NCBI GenBank assembly: GCA_963921195.1 | Contig: OY992539.1 | Span: 162,384,622-162,448,621 of the forward strand | Direction: 5' to 3' | From: Pegoplata infirma | Lineage: Eukaryota > Arthropoda > Insecta > Diptera > Anthomyiidae | Length of the DNA stretch: 64,000 bases | Part shown: piece after piece, positions 24,061-34,026 of the stretch | Layout of the letters: the number at the start of each line of letters is the position of its first letter | Position numbering within the stretch: the first letter of the stretch is position 1 | Program-made: the position numbers and the translations under genes | Notes under the pieces: generated by a model | The model's database searches: none | The model's input: the letters and a program-made list of their open reading frames with translations, nothing else | Told to the model about the DNA's origin: nothing

Positions 24061-24061
24061 T

Positions 24062-24385
24062 TATCAGATTTTGAAATTTTTAATCTTTTAAAAAAGTCAA
24101 TTCATAAAAAATCCGGCCACTTTTTTTATATTTTTTTTTTTAAGTTTAGATGTTGGTCTGTCCACACAAAAAAGTTCAGGCATGTGTTTTTCGTTTTTTT
24201 TTTTGAGAAAATCGCATTTGAATTTTAAATGTTGTAACAATTTAGTAATTTGCTTGTATTTTCTTGTTTCAACAGAGCGTATGAGTAATATTTATGCAAA
24301 TATTTAAACTTTTAAAATTAAAAAAAAGTGGCCGGATGTTTGACCAATTGACTTTTTTAAAAAATGAAAAATTTCAGAAAGGGTT
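24062..24385. repeat. Inverted-repeat hairpin, CCGGCCACTTTTTTT
   Basis: About 60 bp around AAAAAAGTCAATT...ATCCGGCCACTTTTTTT is repeated inverted at 24312-24372 (AAAAAAAGTGGCCGGAT...AATTGACTTTTTT). The spacer is about 190 bp. It is probably a small foldback or MITE; its flanks give no clear TSD. Confidence 0.6.
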
Positions 24386-24603
24386 CTGAAAATTTTCCAA
24401 AAAAAAATTTTAATCGATAACCCATACAAGACTATACAAGAATATAAATTTTTGAAATTATGGTGCATTCGGTTTTAATTTGATAAATATTTAAACAAGG
24501 CAACTCGACACAAATTTCACCAGTTTTCCAATATTTGACCACGCCTCTTAAGTCCAGTTTTTAAAAAATTGAAACACCAAGAACGCTATTTTCTTAGTTC
24601 CAT

Positions 24604-24835
24604 CAGGGGCGGATCCAGCTCTTGAGTTTTGGGAGGAAGTTTTTTTTACCTTAAAAATTATTATGGTTACGTAATGCATTACTAAGTAATGTGTAGCCTA
24701 GAAAAATGTAAAAATGTGCATTACTTTTCCCTACCGCTTACCATATGCATTATTTTTTAGTATTTTTCATGCATTTTTTTTGGCTAAGCACTACATGGTA
24801 ATGCATTACATAACCATTACCATTTTGAAGATTTT
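24604..24835. mobile_element. hAT-type terminus and TAATGCATTA palindrome
   Basis: CAGGGGCGGATCCAGCTC at 24604 is a typical hAT 5' end and resembles the end at 28422, but I found no matching far end, so this copy is truncated. Directly after it, ATGGTTACGTAATGCATTAC (about 24663) is repeated inverted near 24805-24825 (GTAATGCATTACATAACCAT). A related TAATGCATTA-rich block lies at 48040-48370. Confidence 0.5.
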
Positions 24836-24934
24836 GCTGTTCACTTCTGTAGATCAGATTATAGATATGTTTCATGACTAAAATTTAAGACACAACTGTT
24901 TTAAACTCGTTCCAGTACTATTACACTAGTTTAC

Positions 24935-26070
24935 AGAGATTTAGATCCACGACATTTCACATTACTTTTTCATGTAAAATCTAGCGCTGAGTCCGAAAAT
25001 GCAATACAAAGTTTCAAAAGTAGAACAGTTTTCGAGTTATTGCTAACTTTTCAAATTTTCAACTTTTTAAAAAAGTGATTTAACTTATCCGGACCAAAGC
25101 GGTGGATTTATTATTTTTTGTTTTAAATTAAAGGTAATCAAATGCTTTATCAATTTTATTTGCAGTATTTTTCAATCTAATTATTGCATTAGAAGCTATT
25201 AGTCGACATTTAGATGATTTTGCTTCAAATTTGTCAAAATATCGATGAATAGCAGAAATCATGTTAAACAAGTAAAAAAGTTAAATTCGACCTTGCCGAA
25301 TGTAGTGATACCCTCCACAATTTCAAAAAGATTATTGCAAAAAACTTTATTTAAAAGGAAATTACTTTTGAAAAAAAAATTTCCGCGAAAAAAAATTTTG
25401 GTAAAAAAAAAAATCCGCGATTTTTTTATTTTTTTGTCAAAAAATATGTTCGTTCCTGTTAAAATACCATTTGGTGTTCAATTATGTTCACATATGTCAA
25501 CCAGAAGCCGAATTAAAGCATTTTGTATTTTTAGGTTATGTTGAATGCCCTGACATTTTTGAGGTGTGCTTACATTTTCGTTCATAACTTTTGAACCGCT
25601 GAACCGATATCGCTCAAATGCAATACCAAACTTCTCGGGAGAACTTCCAATAAATATGTTAAGTTTCAGTCATCTCTGTGCAATATTTTGTCCGCGACAG
25701 CATTTTCCACAGACAGACGGACAGACGGACAGACGGACATCGCTAGAATGTCTTAAAATCGATCGGGCATCATGAATATATATACTTTATGGGGTCCCAG
25801 ATCGATATTTCGATGAGTTACAAACGGAATGACAAACTTATATATACCCTCTATCACTAAGTGGAGGGTATAAAAATAGGCGATAATCAGGTTGAAAAAT
25901 TAAATCCACTGATTTAAGTAAAACCACTTTTTAAAAAATTTATAAAGTTACCAATATCTCAAAAACGGTTCTACTTTTGAACCTTTGGATTTAATTTTCG
26001 GATTCAGTGCAAGATTTTACATAGAAAATGAATGCAAAATGTCATAAATCGCAAAACAAAAAATTTCAGA
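24935..26070. mobile_element. Foldback element split by a DINE-like insertion
   Basis: The left arm 24940-25130 (GTAAAATCTAGCGCTGAGTC, CAAAAGTAGAACAGTTTTCG) pairs with the right arm 25895-26055 (CGGTTCTACTTTTGAACC, GGATTCAGTGCAAGATTTTAC). The loop holds the DINE-like copy 25264-25877. The outer boundaries are approximate. Confidence 0.6.
25264..25877 (+). mobile_element. DINE-1/INE-1-like (Helentron-type) repeat, compact copy
   Basis: The copy begins AAACAAGTAAAAAAG, then a TTCGACCTTGCCGAA hairpin, then TACCCTCCAC. It continues with an imperfect array of ACAGACGGAC, then ATATACTTTATGGGGTC, and closes with the hairpin TACCCTCTATCACTAAGTGG AGGGTA. This layout and the GGGGTC...TATATA and GACGGACAG blocks are known from Drosophila DINE-1/INE-1 elements. 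Two further copies lie between 50747 and 56248. It is non-coding; the 69- and 99-codon frames are chance. The family call is from memory of the motif pattern. Confidence 0.65.
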
Positions 26071-26113
26071 ACTGGTTCTAAAGAAATCACTCTTATCACT
26101 AAAATATGAACAT

Positions 26114-27004
26114 TAGAGTGTCCCTTATTTTGGAAATGTTGAGACGGTACCCGATATTTTTTTCCATTTGACTTAAAAATAACTCAGGAAAAATTTTACG
26201 CCCCTACGACCACGCCTTCCCTACGCGACGGGGCCTTAAAGAGCGGGGCCTTAAAAATCATTTTTCCATACAAACCAAAATTTTTTTTTGATTTTAAATC
26301 TTTTTGTTATTAATTATTATATTACTTGGTTAGCTTATTCACGACAAAAAAATTTGATTTTGGTGGGATTAGGCTTTCAGCTCTAAAAAAATTTTCGAAA
26401 AAAAAAAATTTAGAGCCGTTGGGGTCCTACGGTAAAAAAATTTTAAAATTTTTTTTTTTTAGTTTTGACAAGCAACGGTTTTAGTTGTTATGTTGCTTTT
26501 AATAATATATATTAAAAAAATATATTATTCATATCTGTGACATCTTTATCTTTTTCAAAAAAAAAAAAAAAAATTGAGCCGTTGGGGTCCTACGGTAAGA
26601 AATTTTTAAAAAATATTTTTTTTTAGTTTTGACAAGCGACGGTTTTAGTTGTTATGTTGTTTTTAATGATATACATATATTCAAAAAAAAAAATATTATT
26701 CATATCTGCGGCTCTAATTTTTTTTTTTTTTAGAGCTGAAAGCCTTATCCCACCAAAATCAAATTTTTTGTCGTGAATAAGCTAACCAAATAATATAATA
26801 ATTAATAACAAAAAAATTAAAAATCAAAAAAAAAAATTTTTGGTTTGTATGGAAAAATGATTTTTTAGGCCCCGCTCTTTAAGGCCCCGTCGCGTAGGGA
26901 AGGCGTGGTCGTAGGGGCGTAAAATTTTTCCTAAGTTATTTTTAAGTCAAAAGAAAAAAATTAGCGGGTACCGTCTCAACATTTCCAAAATAAGGGACAC
27001 TCTA
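26114..27004. mobile_element. Palindromic hAT-like element
   Basis: The ends TAGAGTGTCCCTTATTTTGG and CCAAAATAAGGGACACTCTA are exact inverses, flanked by an exact 8-bp ATGAACAT (26106-26113 and 27005-27012). The arms are about 300 bp and nearly identical, including a GC-rich stretch (CCACGCCTTCCCTACGCGAC) in an otherwise AT-rich sequence. The loop holds a direct duplication of about 170 bp (GAGCCGTTGGGGTCCTACGG at about 26410 and 26575). It is non-coding. Arm similarity suggests recent origin or gene conversion. Confidence 0.9.
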
Positions 27005-28529
27005 ATGAACATGTATGACATATATGCGTCATATCGTCAGCTTATTATTGTTTTGCTCCACACGCCAACAACTCGGTTTCGAGAAAAACGATAAAATAGG
27101 TTTACCACAAATTTTCTCGAAAAGTAATCGATGGATTTTGTTTTAATGTTTACCATTTATTGCTACATATATTGTTAACAAAGCTTCTAGTTTTCAGACT
27201 TTTATATACAATAGATCAAAAGATTTTAAGCTTTTAAGAAAATAAGATTTTATGGTATTATGCTCCATATCCAAGTTTGCTTACACATTTGGGACTTTTG
27301 TGTGATATGGAGCAAATGAGTTCTCAATGCCAAACAAAATAACCAGGGTTTACAATTAGCATACACAAAAAAATTTTTAAACAATATAATACTACAAATA
27401 TTTCACGCCTTCAATATTTTTCTTTATTGCTAATTTAAAAATTAGAATACTAAAGCAATTTTTTTAAATTGCTAATTTATAAATTCAAACTTGAACATAT
27501 TTTCAAAATGAATATATTCAAATTTTAAAATTTCTGAAGAAAATATTTTAGCAAATTTAAAAATTTGAAAATGAAAAAAAAAACTGGTGACAGCAAATTT
27601 AAAAATTTTAAAATTAAAAAAAAAAAAAACTGGCCACAGCAAATTTTAAAATTTTAAAATTGCAATTTTAGCAAATTTCAAAACATTTAAAATGCTAAAA
27701 TTGTAAATTTGAAAATATTTAACATGCTTGTTTAGAAAACTTAAAAACTGAATATATTACAATTTGAAAACAATACAAATTGAATACACATACATGCGTA
27801 TGTGTGTTTGGACTAAAAAAAATTGATGAACGACATTTATTAAACGAATACATAAATATTTGAAGATAAAAATGTTACACGGTTTTTGTGCAGACTTCTA
27901 GAATATATTTTCTAAAGTATTTTTGCCTCCTAAACACAAATCTGTCATCAGAAAAGTTGTATCGCCTTCTCGAGATATAGGCATTTTAGTTTTTTGTGGG
28001 CCAATACCTCAAAGCCAACAATTCTTTTAGTATTGGAAAAATGTATGTTAAAAATTGGCATGAGTTTAAAATTTTTAAAAAATTTTAAAATTACTTAAAA
28101 ATATTTACTTTTAAATGCCGAGTGGCGCCTTTTGAATTTCTATATGGCTGATCCAATGTGGCGCCCAATTTTTTAAAAATATTACAGATTCGCTTAAAAC
28201 GTTTTATATGTGGGTTCTTGGGGTCGCTTAAGAAGAACCTGCAGTTGGATTTTTAAAATTCAATATGGCGTACTCAACATGGGGACCAATATTTTTAAAA
28301 AATAAACCGATTTGCTTGAAACTTTATATGCTCGGGGTTTTGGGGTCGCTAAAGAAGAATCTGAAGTTAGATTTTCTAAGTTCAAGATGGTGGATCCAAC
28401 ATGGCGATAAATGATCCGACCCAGTGGCGTATACAGGGGGGGCGGTGGCCCGGCCCCCCCCCTTTACAATTAGGTTCAATTACAATTAGGTTCATCAAAA
28501 AATGAACCTAATTGTAGTTAAATGTAGTC

Positions 28530-30620
28530 AAATCTTAAAATGCGACTTTGTCTTTGAGAAAAATGCCTCAGAACGAGACTATTTCTTAAAAAAAAAAATG
28601 TCTTAGAATCTTACACTCTTCTAAAAAAAATGTCTCAGAATCTAAAACTTTCTATAAGAAAAATGTCTGAGAATCTAAGACTTTTTTTTTATAGGAATAA
28701 TGTCTTAAAATATTAGCCTTTTTCTCAGAATCTAAGACTTTTTCTATAGGAAAAATGTCTCAGAATCTGAGACTATTTCTATAAAAAATTCTCAGAATCT
28801 GAGGCTTTTCTACATGAAAAATGTTTCAGAATCTGAGAACTTTCTATAGGAAAAATGTCTCTGAATCTGAAAAATGTCTCAAAATCTGAGATTTTTTCTA
28901 CAAATAAATCTAAGAATCTGAGGCTTTTCTATATGAAAAATGTTTTAAAAAAAATGTTTCAGAGACACAAGCTGGGACTTTTTGTGTAGAAAAACGCTAA
29001 ACATCTGAGACTTTTCTATTGTAAAAATATCTTTTTCTATGGGAAAAATAATTCAGAATCTGAGACTTTCTCTTTATGAAAAATGTCTCAGAATCTGAGT
29101 CTTTTTCTATATTAAAAATGTTTCAGAATCTGACAATTTCCTATTGGCAAAATGTCTGAGAATCTGAGACTTGTTCTATAACAAAATGTCTAAGAATTTG
29201 AAACTTTGTCTATAGGAAAAGTGTTTAAGCATCTGAGACTTTTTCGATTGGAAAAATGTCTCAGAATCTAAGGAATTTTCTGTAGAAAAAATGTTTGAGA
29301 AGCTGAGACATTTTCTATAGGAAAAATGTCGAAGAATCTGAGACTTTTTTTATAAGAATCTGAGACTTTCTATAGGAAAATTATCTCAGAATTATAAACT
29401 TTTTCTATAGGAAAAATGTCTAAGAATCTTAGACTTTTTCTATAGGAAAATTTTCTCAGAATCCGAGAGTTTTTCTTTAGGAAAAATGTTTTAGAATCTA
29501 ACAGCCGTATTCAAAATGAAGTTTTAGACACGGTTTGTTCACCCGGAACATCGAGTTCGTAACTAAAATGTTTTTAAGGCTTGTTCACTGTTTGTTTAAG
29601 AGTCTATTCAAAATGATTTTAGTTAAGTCTGCTTAATAAAAAGTTGACCATCCCTGTTTTAGTAAATCACATGAGAAAAATATAAAAAAATTTATGAAAA
29701 ACCACAAAAAATATCGTAATTTTTTACTAAAAATTGCTTTATTTATAAAAGCAAGTTGTGGAAATGGTTTTTAATAAAAGCGAGAGCTTTAAAATAACTT
29801 TAACTCTTTGGCATTTAATTTGTTGTTTACATTTTACAAAATCAATATGGCGTCAGTTAGGCAAGAGATGTTCAGCGTATGTTCATAGTTTAAGAAAATG
29901 TGTTTTGAATGAGAAATCCTTAAACAGTATCTAGACAGTGTCTAGAATTTCATTTTGAATACGGCCATAAGACTTTTTGTACTGTTTTCTTTTAAAAAAG
30001 GTCTCAGAATCTGAATAATTTTTCTTAAAGAAAAGGCGAAGATTTTCTCAGAATCTAAAACTTTTTGTGTAGAATGTTTCAGAATCTAAGAAAATGTGCT
30101 AGACTAGAAATATCTCAGATTCTGGGAAAATGTCTTACAATTGGAGTCTTTTCTTTTAGAAAAGTATTTTATGAATATATTTATAGAATCATTTTCTAAA
30201 GTGACTTTTCCCCGAGAAACGTTTTTCATTGGAAATATGATTTAGAGTCTTTCACTTTTTCTATAACAAAAACTGTCTTAACTGGAAATTGTCATAGAAT
30301 CTTAGATTTTTCTTTGAGAAAAAAATTCAGGACTGTGATCATGTAAAACGATAGTTGACTATCGTCGATTTTTGGAGCCTTGTTGCTCCTAAACTAATCA
30401 AAATGTTTTCAAATTTTTTAATGATTCTGGATTAGACCACACTCTTAAATAATTTATTAAAGAAAAACTTTTAAATTTCCCTTCTAAACGATATGTATTT
30501 TGATGTTGTTTATGCATCGTCTATCGTTTTCGTTTTACGTGATAAGCCCCCAGATTCTTATAATCTTCATTGGAAAAATGTATCAGCAAAAAAAGACTTA
30601 AGTCTCTCAAAAAATTTTAA
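28530..30620. repeat. Degenerate ~35-bp minisatellite (AGAATCTGAGACTTTTTCTA)
   Basis: The unit AGAATCTGAGACTTTTTCTA followed by TAGGAAAAATGTCTC recurs several dozen times with many substitutions and indels. It is split by the TAA-flanked MITE 29502-29967. The region 30180-30560 is more diverged. The same family occurs at three other places in the window, in both orientations. Confidence 0.8.
29502..29967. mobile_element. Harbinger/Tourist-like MITE inside the minisatellite
   Basis: CAGCCGTATTCAAAATGAA at the left is inverted at the right as TTCATTTTGAATACGGCCA, 17 of 19 positions matching, and TAA flanks both sides (29499-29501 and 29968-29970). TTAGACAC/GTGTCTAG words extend the inverted region. 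It is 466 bp and non-coding. Confidence 0.8.
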
Positions 30621-30706
30621 AATATTAAAAAAAAATTTAATTTTTTACCCAACAGTTTTAAACTTACAATAAAATTAAGAATCTGATTGCGTTACATTCA
30701 GTCATA

Positions 30707-31751
30707 CACTCAAAATAATTACTCTGTTAAATACTCTGTAAAATGACGGTAATCTCAATTCGACAGATATTTGACAAAGTTATCTGTCGAAATACAGATT
30801 TTAAGAAAATACTTTGTATTTTCTTGTGACCGAAAAACAAAATTTTATCTGTAATTTTACTTTTTACTCTGTAATTTCTCCCTGCAAAAAAAGTCATTAC
30901 CACTTCCTAGTGGAGTGCTTTTAAACTATAACAAATGTAATGAAATACAACAAAAATAACAAAAAACACAAGACAAAAACACACAAACATTCTTTTCTAC
31001 TCCAGAATTCATAGTTATTCAGTTCTTAACTCATTACCTTCCGTGACACTCCCATACAAATGTAAGTAGATATTCAGTAGAAAACAAGTACTCCAAGAAG
31101 TAGTTGGAAGTTGTTTGAAAACTCGGAGTACTTCTTATCTACCGAATATCTTTTTACATTTGTATGGGAGTGTCGCGGAAGGTAATGAGTTAAGAACTGA
31201 ATATAAACTTTTTATGGAGTAGAAAAGAATGCCTTTGCGTTTTTTCCTTGTGATTTTTGCTATTTTTGTTGTATTTCATTACATTTGTTATAATTTGTGA
31301 TTCAGAAAGTGAAGATTTTACTCCGACCGAAATATAAATATCAAGTAAGTATTGACTACAAACGTTTATCAATCATTTAAAGTTTAACAAAATTTTAATT
31401 AATTTAATTTTTTTTAATTTTAATTAATGTTTTTGATGCTGGAAGTTTTACTCATAAAATGGATTTAACTAAAACTTTGTAAATTTAAATTTTTTTTGTA
31501 AAATTTTGAACTCATAAAATCTATTTAACTAAAGCTTTGTAAATTTACAGAGTTTTTTTTGGTAAAATTATTTTCGGTTTTATCAATATTTTACAGATAA
31601 TTCTATAAATTTACAGTTTTTTTTTATCGAAATCATTTTACAGAGTTTTCTCCGTAAAATAACAAAAAATCTTGCTGGTTGGAAATCTATGGTATTTTCT
31701 GCTGGCTCAGCAGAGTATCTCTGTTATTTAACAGAGTGATTATTTTGAGTG
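30707..31751. mobile_element. TA-flanked CACTCAAAATAAT element, CTGTAAA type
   Basis: The ends CACTCAAAATAATTACTCTG and the inverse AACAGAGTGATTATTTTGAG are flanked by TA (30705-30706 and 31752-31753). The terminal parts are near-identical to 22840-23857. The middle holds an unrelated palindrome (30930-31300). Confidence 0.85.
30930..31300. mobile_element. Foldback nested in a CACTC element
   Basis: CTCATTACCTTCCGTGACAC...ATGTAAGTAGATATTC in the left half is repeated inverted (GAATATC...GTGTCGCGGAAGGTAATGAG) at 31143-31190. Pairing extends outward through CTACTCCA/TGGAGTAG and AAATACAACAAAAAT/ATTTTTGTTGTATTT. The arms are about 180 bp and the centre lies near 31110. The TSD is unclear. Confidence 0.7.
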
Positions 31752-31789
31752 TAGAGTAAAGAAAGGAACAGAGGTACGATTAGTGAAAA

Positions 31790-32050
31790 CTTCGTGGAAC
31801 CCAAATTGAGAACTACGATTATCTCAAGGCGGGCTCTTTTAGATAATAGAATAGATAAATTGTTTTGTTTTCTTTTCATTTTCCTTTTAAATGCATTCGC
31901 TTATTTTTCTTTATTTCCTTTTGAAATGTATTTAGGGTTTCACTTTTTTCTTCGATTTCCTTTTGAAAGGTATTTGGGGTTTCTCTTTTTTTCAATTTCC
32001 TTTTGTAAGTATTCTGGGTTCTAGCCCGAGATAATCGGAGTTCACGGCTA
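31790..32050. repeat. Small inverted-repeat block with ~50-bp internal triplication
   Basis: GAGAACTACGATTATCTCAAGG with GGCGGGCT near 31806-31832 pairs with AGCCCGAGATAATCGGAGTTC near 32020-32042. Between them the phrase TTTCCTTTTGAAA(T/G)GTATT with GGGTTTC recurs three times. Probably a small MITE. Confidence 0.55.
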
Positions 32051-34026
32051 AAAAAAAAATTAACAAAAGAAGTGCGGTTTCATCCGTAATATCTCTTATT
32101 CTTCTTTACTCTGTGATTGAGTTCAAGGAAAAGATCAAGACAAATTCTAAAACATGTGCTGCTATGAAAATTTTTTGTAAAAAAAAAATTGACAAAAAAT
32201 ATTGGGCCCCCACCGAAATAAAATCCTGGATACGCCCCTGATCCGACCTAATATTCGGTTCGGCTAAAAAGCCGAGGCGAATATTCTGCCACATTTTTGG
32301 CCGAATAAAGAATAATTATAAGATATTGTAGTCACGTGTTGAAAAATGCACCAAACTCGTTTATGAAAAATTTCAAGCAAATCAGGTTACATAAAAAAAA
32401 ATGGTCGCCATGTTGGATCCGTCATTTTAAATTTGTGAAATTCTACTTCAGATTCTAATTTAGCAAACCAAAATGCGTAAAAAGTTTTAAGTCAATTATT
32501 TTTAAAAAGTATCGCCACGTTGGATCCGCCATTTTGAACTTAGAAAATCTAACTTCAGATTCTTTTTTAGCGACCCAAAAAACCAGTGCATACAATATTT
32601 CAAGCAAATCGGTTTATTTTTAAAAATATTGGTCGCCATGTTGGGTCCGCCATTTTGAATTTTAAAAATCCAACTGAAAGTTCTTTTTAAGCGACCCCAA
32701 GAACCCATATATAAAGAGTTTTAAGCGAATCTGTAATATTTTTAACAAATTGGGCGCCACATTGGATCAGCCAATAGAAATTTAAAAGGCGTCACTCGGC
32801 ATTCAAAAGTAAATATTTTTAAGTAATTTCAAAATTTTTTAAAAAATTTTAAACTCATACCAATTTTGGAGAGAGGGGTGGCTCGGTTGACGCAGAAACC
32901 CTCATATAAAAATTTAACATACATTTTTCCAATACTAAAAGAATTGTTGGTTTTGAGGTATTGGTCCACAAAAAACTAAAATGCCTATATCTCGAGAAGG
33001 CGATACAACTTTTTCTGATGACAGATTTATGTTTAGGAGGCAAAAATACTTTAGAAAATGTATTCTAAAAGTCTGCACAAAAACCGTGTAACATTTTTAT
33101 TTTCTAATATTTATGTATTCGTTTAATAAATATCGTTCATCATTTTTTTTTCCATACACACATACGTATGTATGTGTATTCAATTTGTATTGTTTTCAAA
33201 TTGTAATATATTCAGTTTTTAAGTTTTCTAAACAAGTATGTTAAATATTTTCAAATTTACCAAATTGCAATTTTCGGAATTTGAAATTTACAATTTTAGC
33301 ATTTTAAATGTTTTGAAATTTGCTAAAATTGCAATTTTAAAATTTTAAAATTTGCTGTGGCCAGTTTTTTTTTTTTAATTTTAAAATTTTTAAATTTGCT
33401 GTCACCAGTTTTTTTTTTTCATTTTCAAATTTTTAAATTTGCTAAAATATTTTCTTCAGAAATTTTAAAATTTGAATATATTCATTTTGAAAATATGTTC
33501 AAGTTTGAATTTATAAATTAGCAATTTAAAAAAATTGCTTTAGTATTCTAATATTTTCTGTAGTAATACTAGAAAATTATTATATTCTATGCAATTTTTG
33601 ACTACTGCCAGCAGCAAAACAAACCCTGAAAATAACAATGAAACAAAAAGAGATAGATCGACAAAACTGGGTATTTAGAACACTTATATAGTCAGGTTGC
33701 ATGGTATTAAAAATGGAGATGATTGGTCAATGGACACGCCTACCTCCCACACAAACTAAATGGAAAATATGACATTACTTGAAATGTTGAGAAGTTACGG
33801 TATTAAAATTTGGTACGTAGAATAGTACCAACATAATTAATCTTCACTCCAAAAATATGCAAGATCCGTTAATTTTTAAATAATCTAGAACCTTTTCTAT
33901 AACGCAAATTTTCAAAAAACGTCAAAATGGTGTGTTTTTTCTTAGAAAATGCTGGATATCTCAAATTTGAAAAGATGTTTTAAAAACGGACTTCGGAATA
34001 AGAAAGAGGATATTTATATTATATAC

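Larger units (their letters stand above)
28422..32240. mobile_element. hAT-like element nested in the foldback hAT
   Basis: The left end CAGTGGCGTATACAGG and right end CCTGGATACGCCCCTG are inverse with a few mismatches. An exact 8-bp ATCCGACC flanks it (28414-28421 and 32241-32248). The element carries a GGCCCGGCCCCCCCCCC tract near its left end and GGGCCCCCACCG near its right end. Most of its 3.8 kb is a minisatellite (28530-30620), plus a TA element (30707-31751) and smaller repeats. Confidence 0.9.
27344..33628. mobile_element. hAT-like foldback element (6.3 kb with nested insertions)
   Basis: The left end is CAGGGTTTACAATT and the right end AACAAACCCTG; the exact TIR is 8 bp. AAAATAAC is duplicated on both sides (27336-27343 and 33629-33636), and the intact copy of its host shows one AAAATAAC at that place. 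Very long subterminal arms, about 27430-28413 and 32390-33545, are inverse copies of each other. Each arm carries tandem modules of about 128 bp (phrases TTGGGGTCGCT and ATGGTGGATCCAACATGG): two in the left arm, three in the right. It is non-coding. Confidence 0.9.

Noticed and set aside
24604..24660. Complete hAT element starting at 24604
   Set aside because: Only one terminus found; no inverse CTGGATCCGCCCCTG end with a matching 8-bp duplication was seen.
25245..25775. Two plus-strand frames of 99 and 69 codons
   Set aside because: They lie inside the non-coding DINE-like repeat; the Thr-Asp-Gly-Gln run is the translated GACAGACGG array.
28530..30620. CRISPR-like array of spaced repeats
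   Set aside because: Units are contiguous and degenerate, not identical repeats with unique spacers; the genome is eukaryotic.
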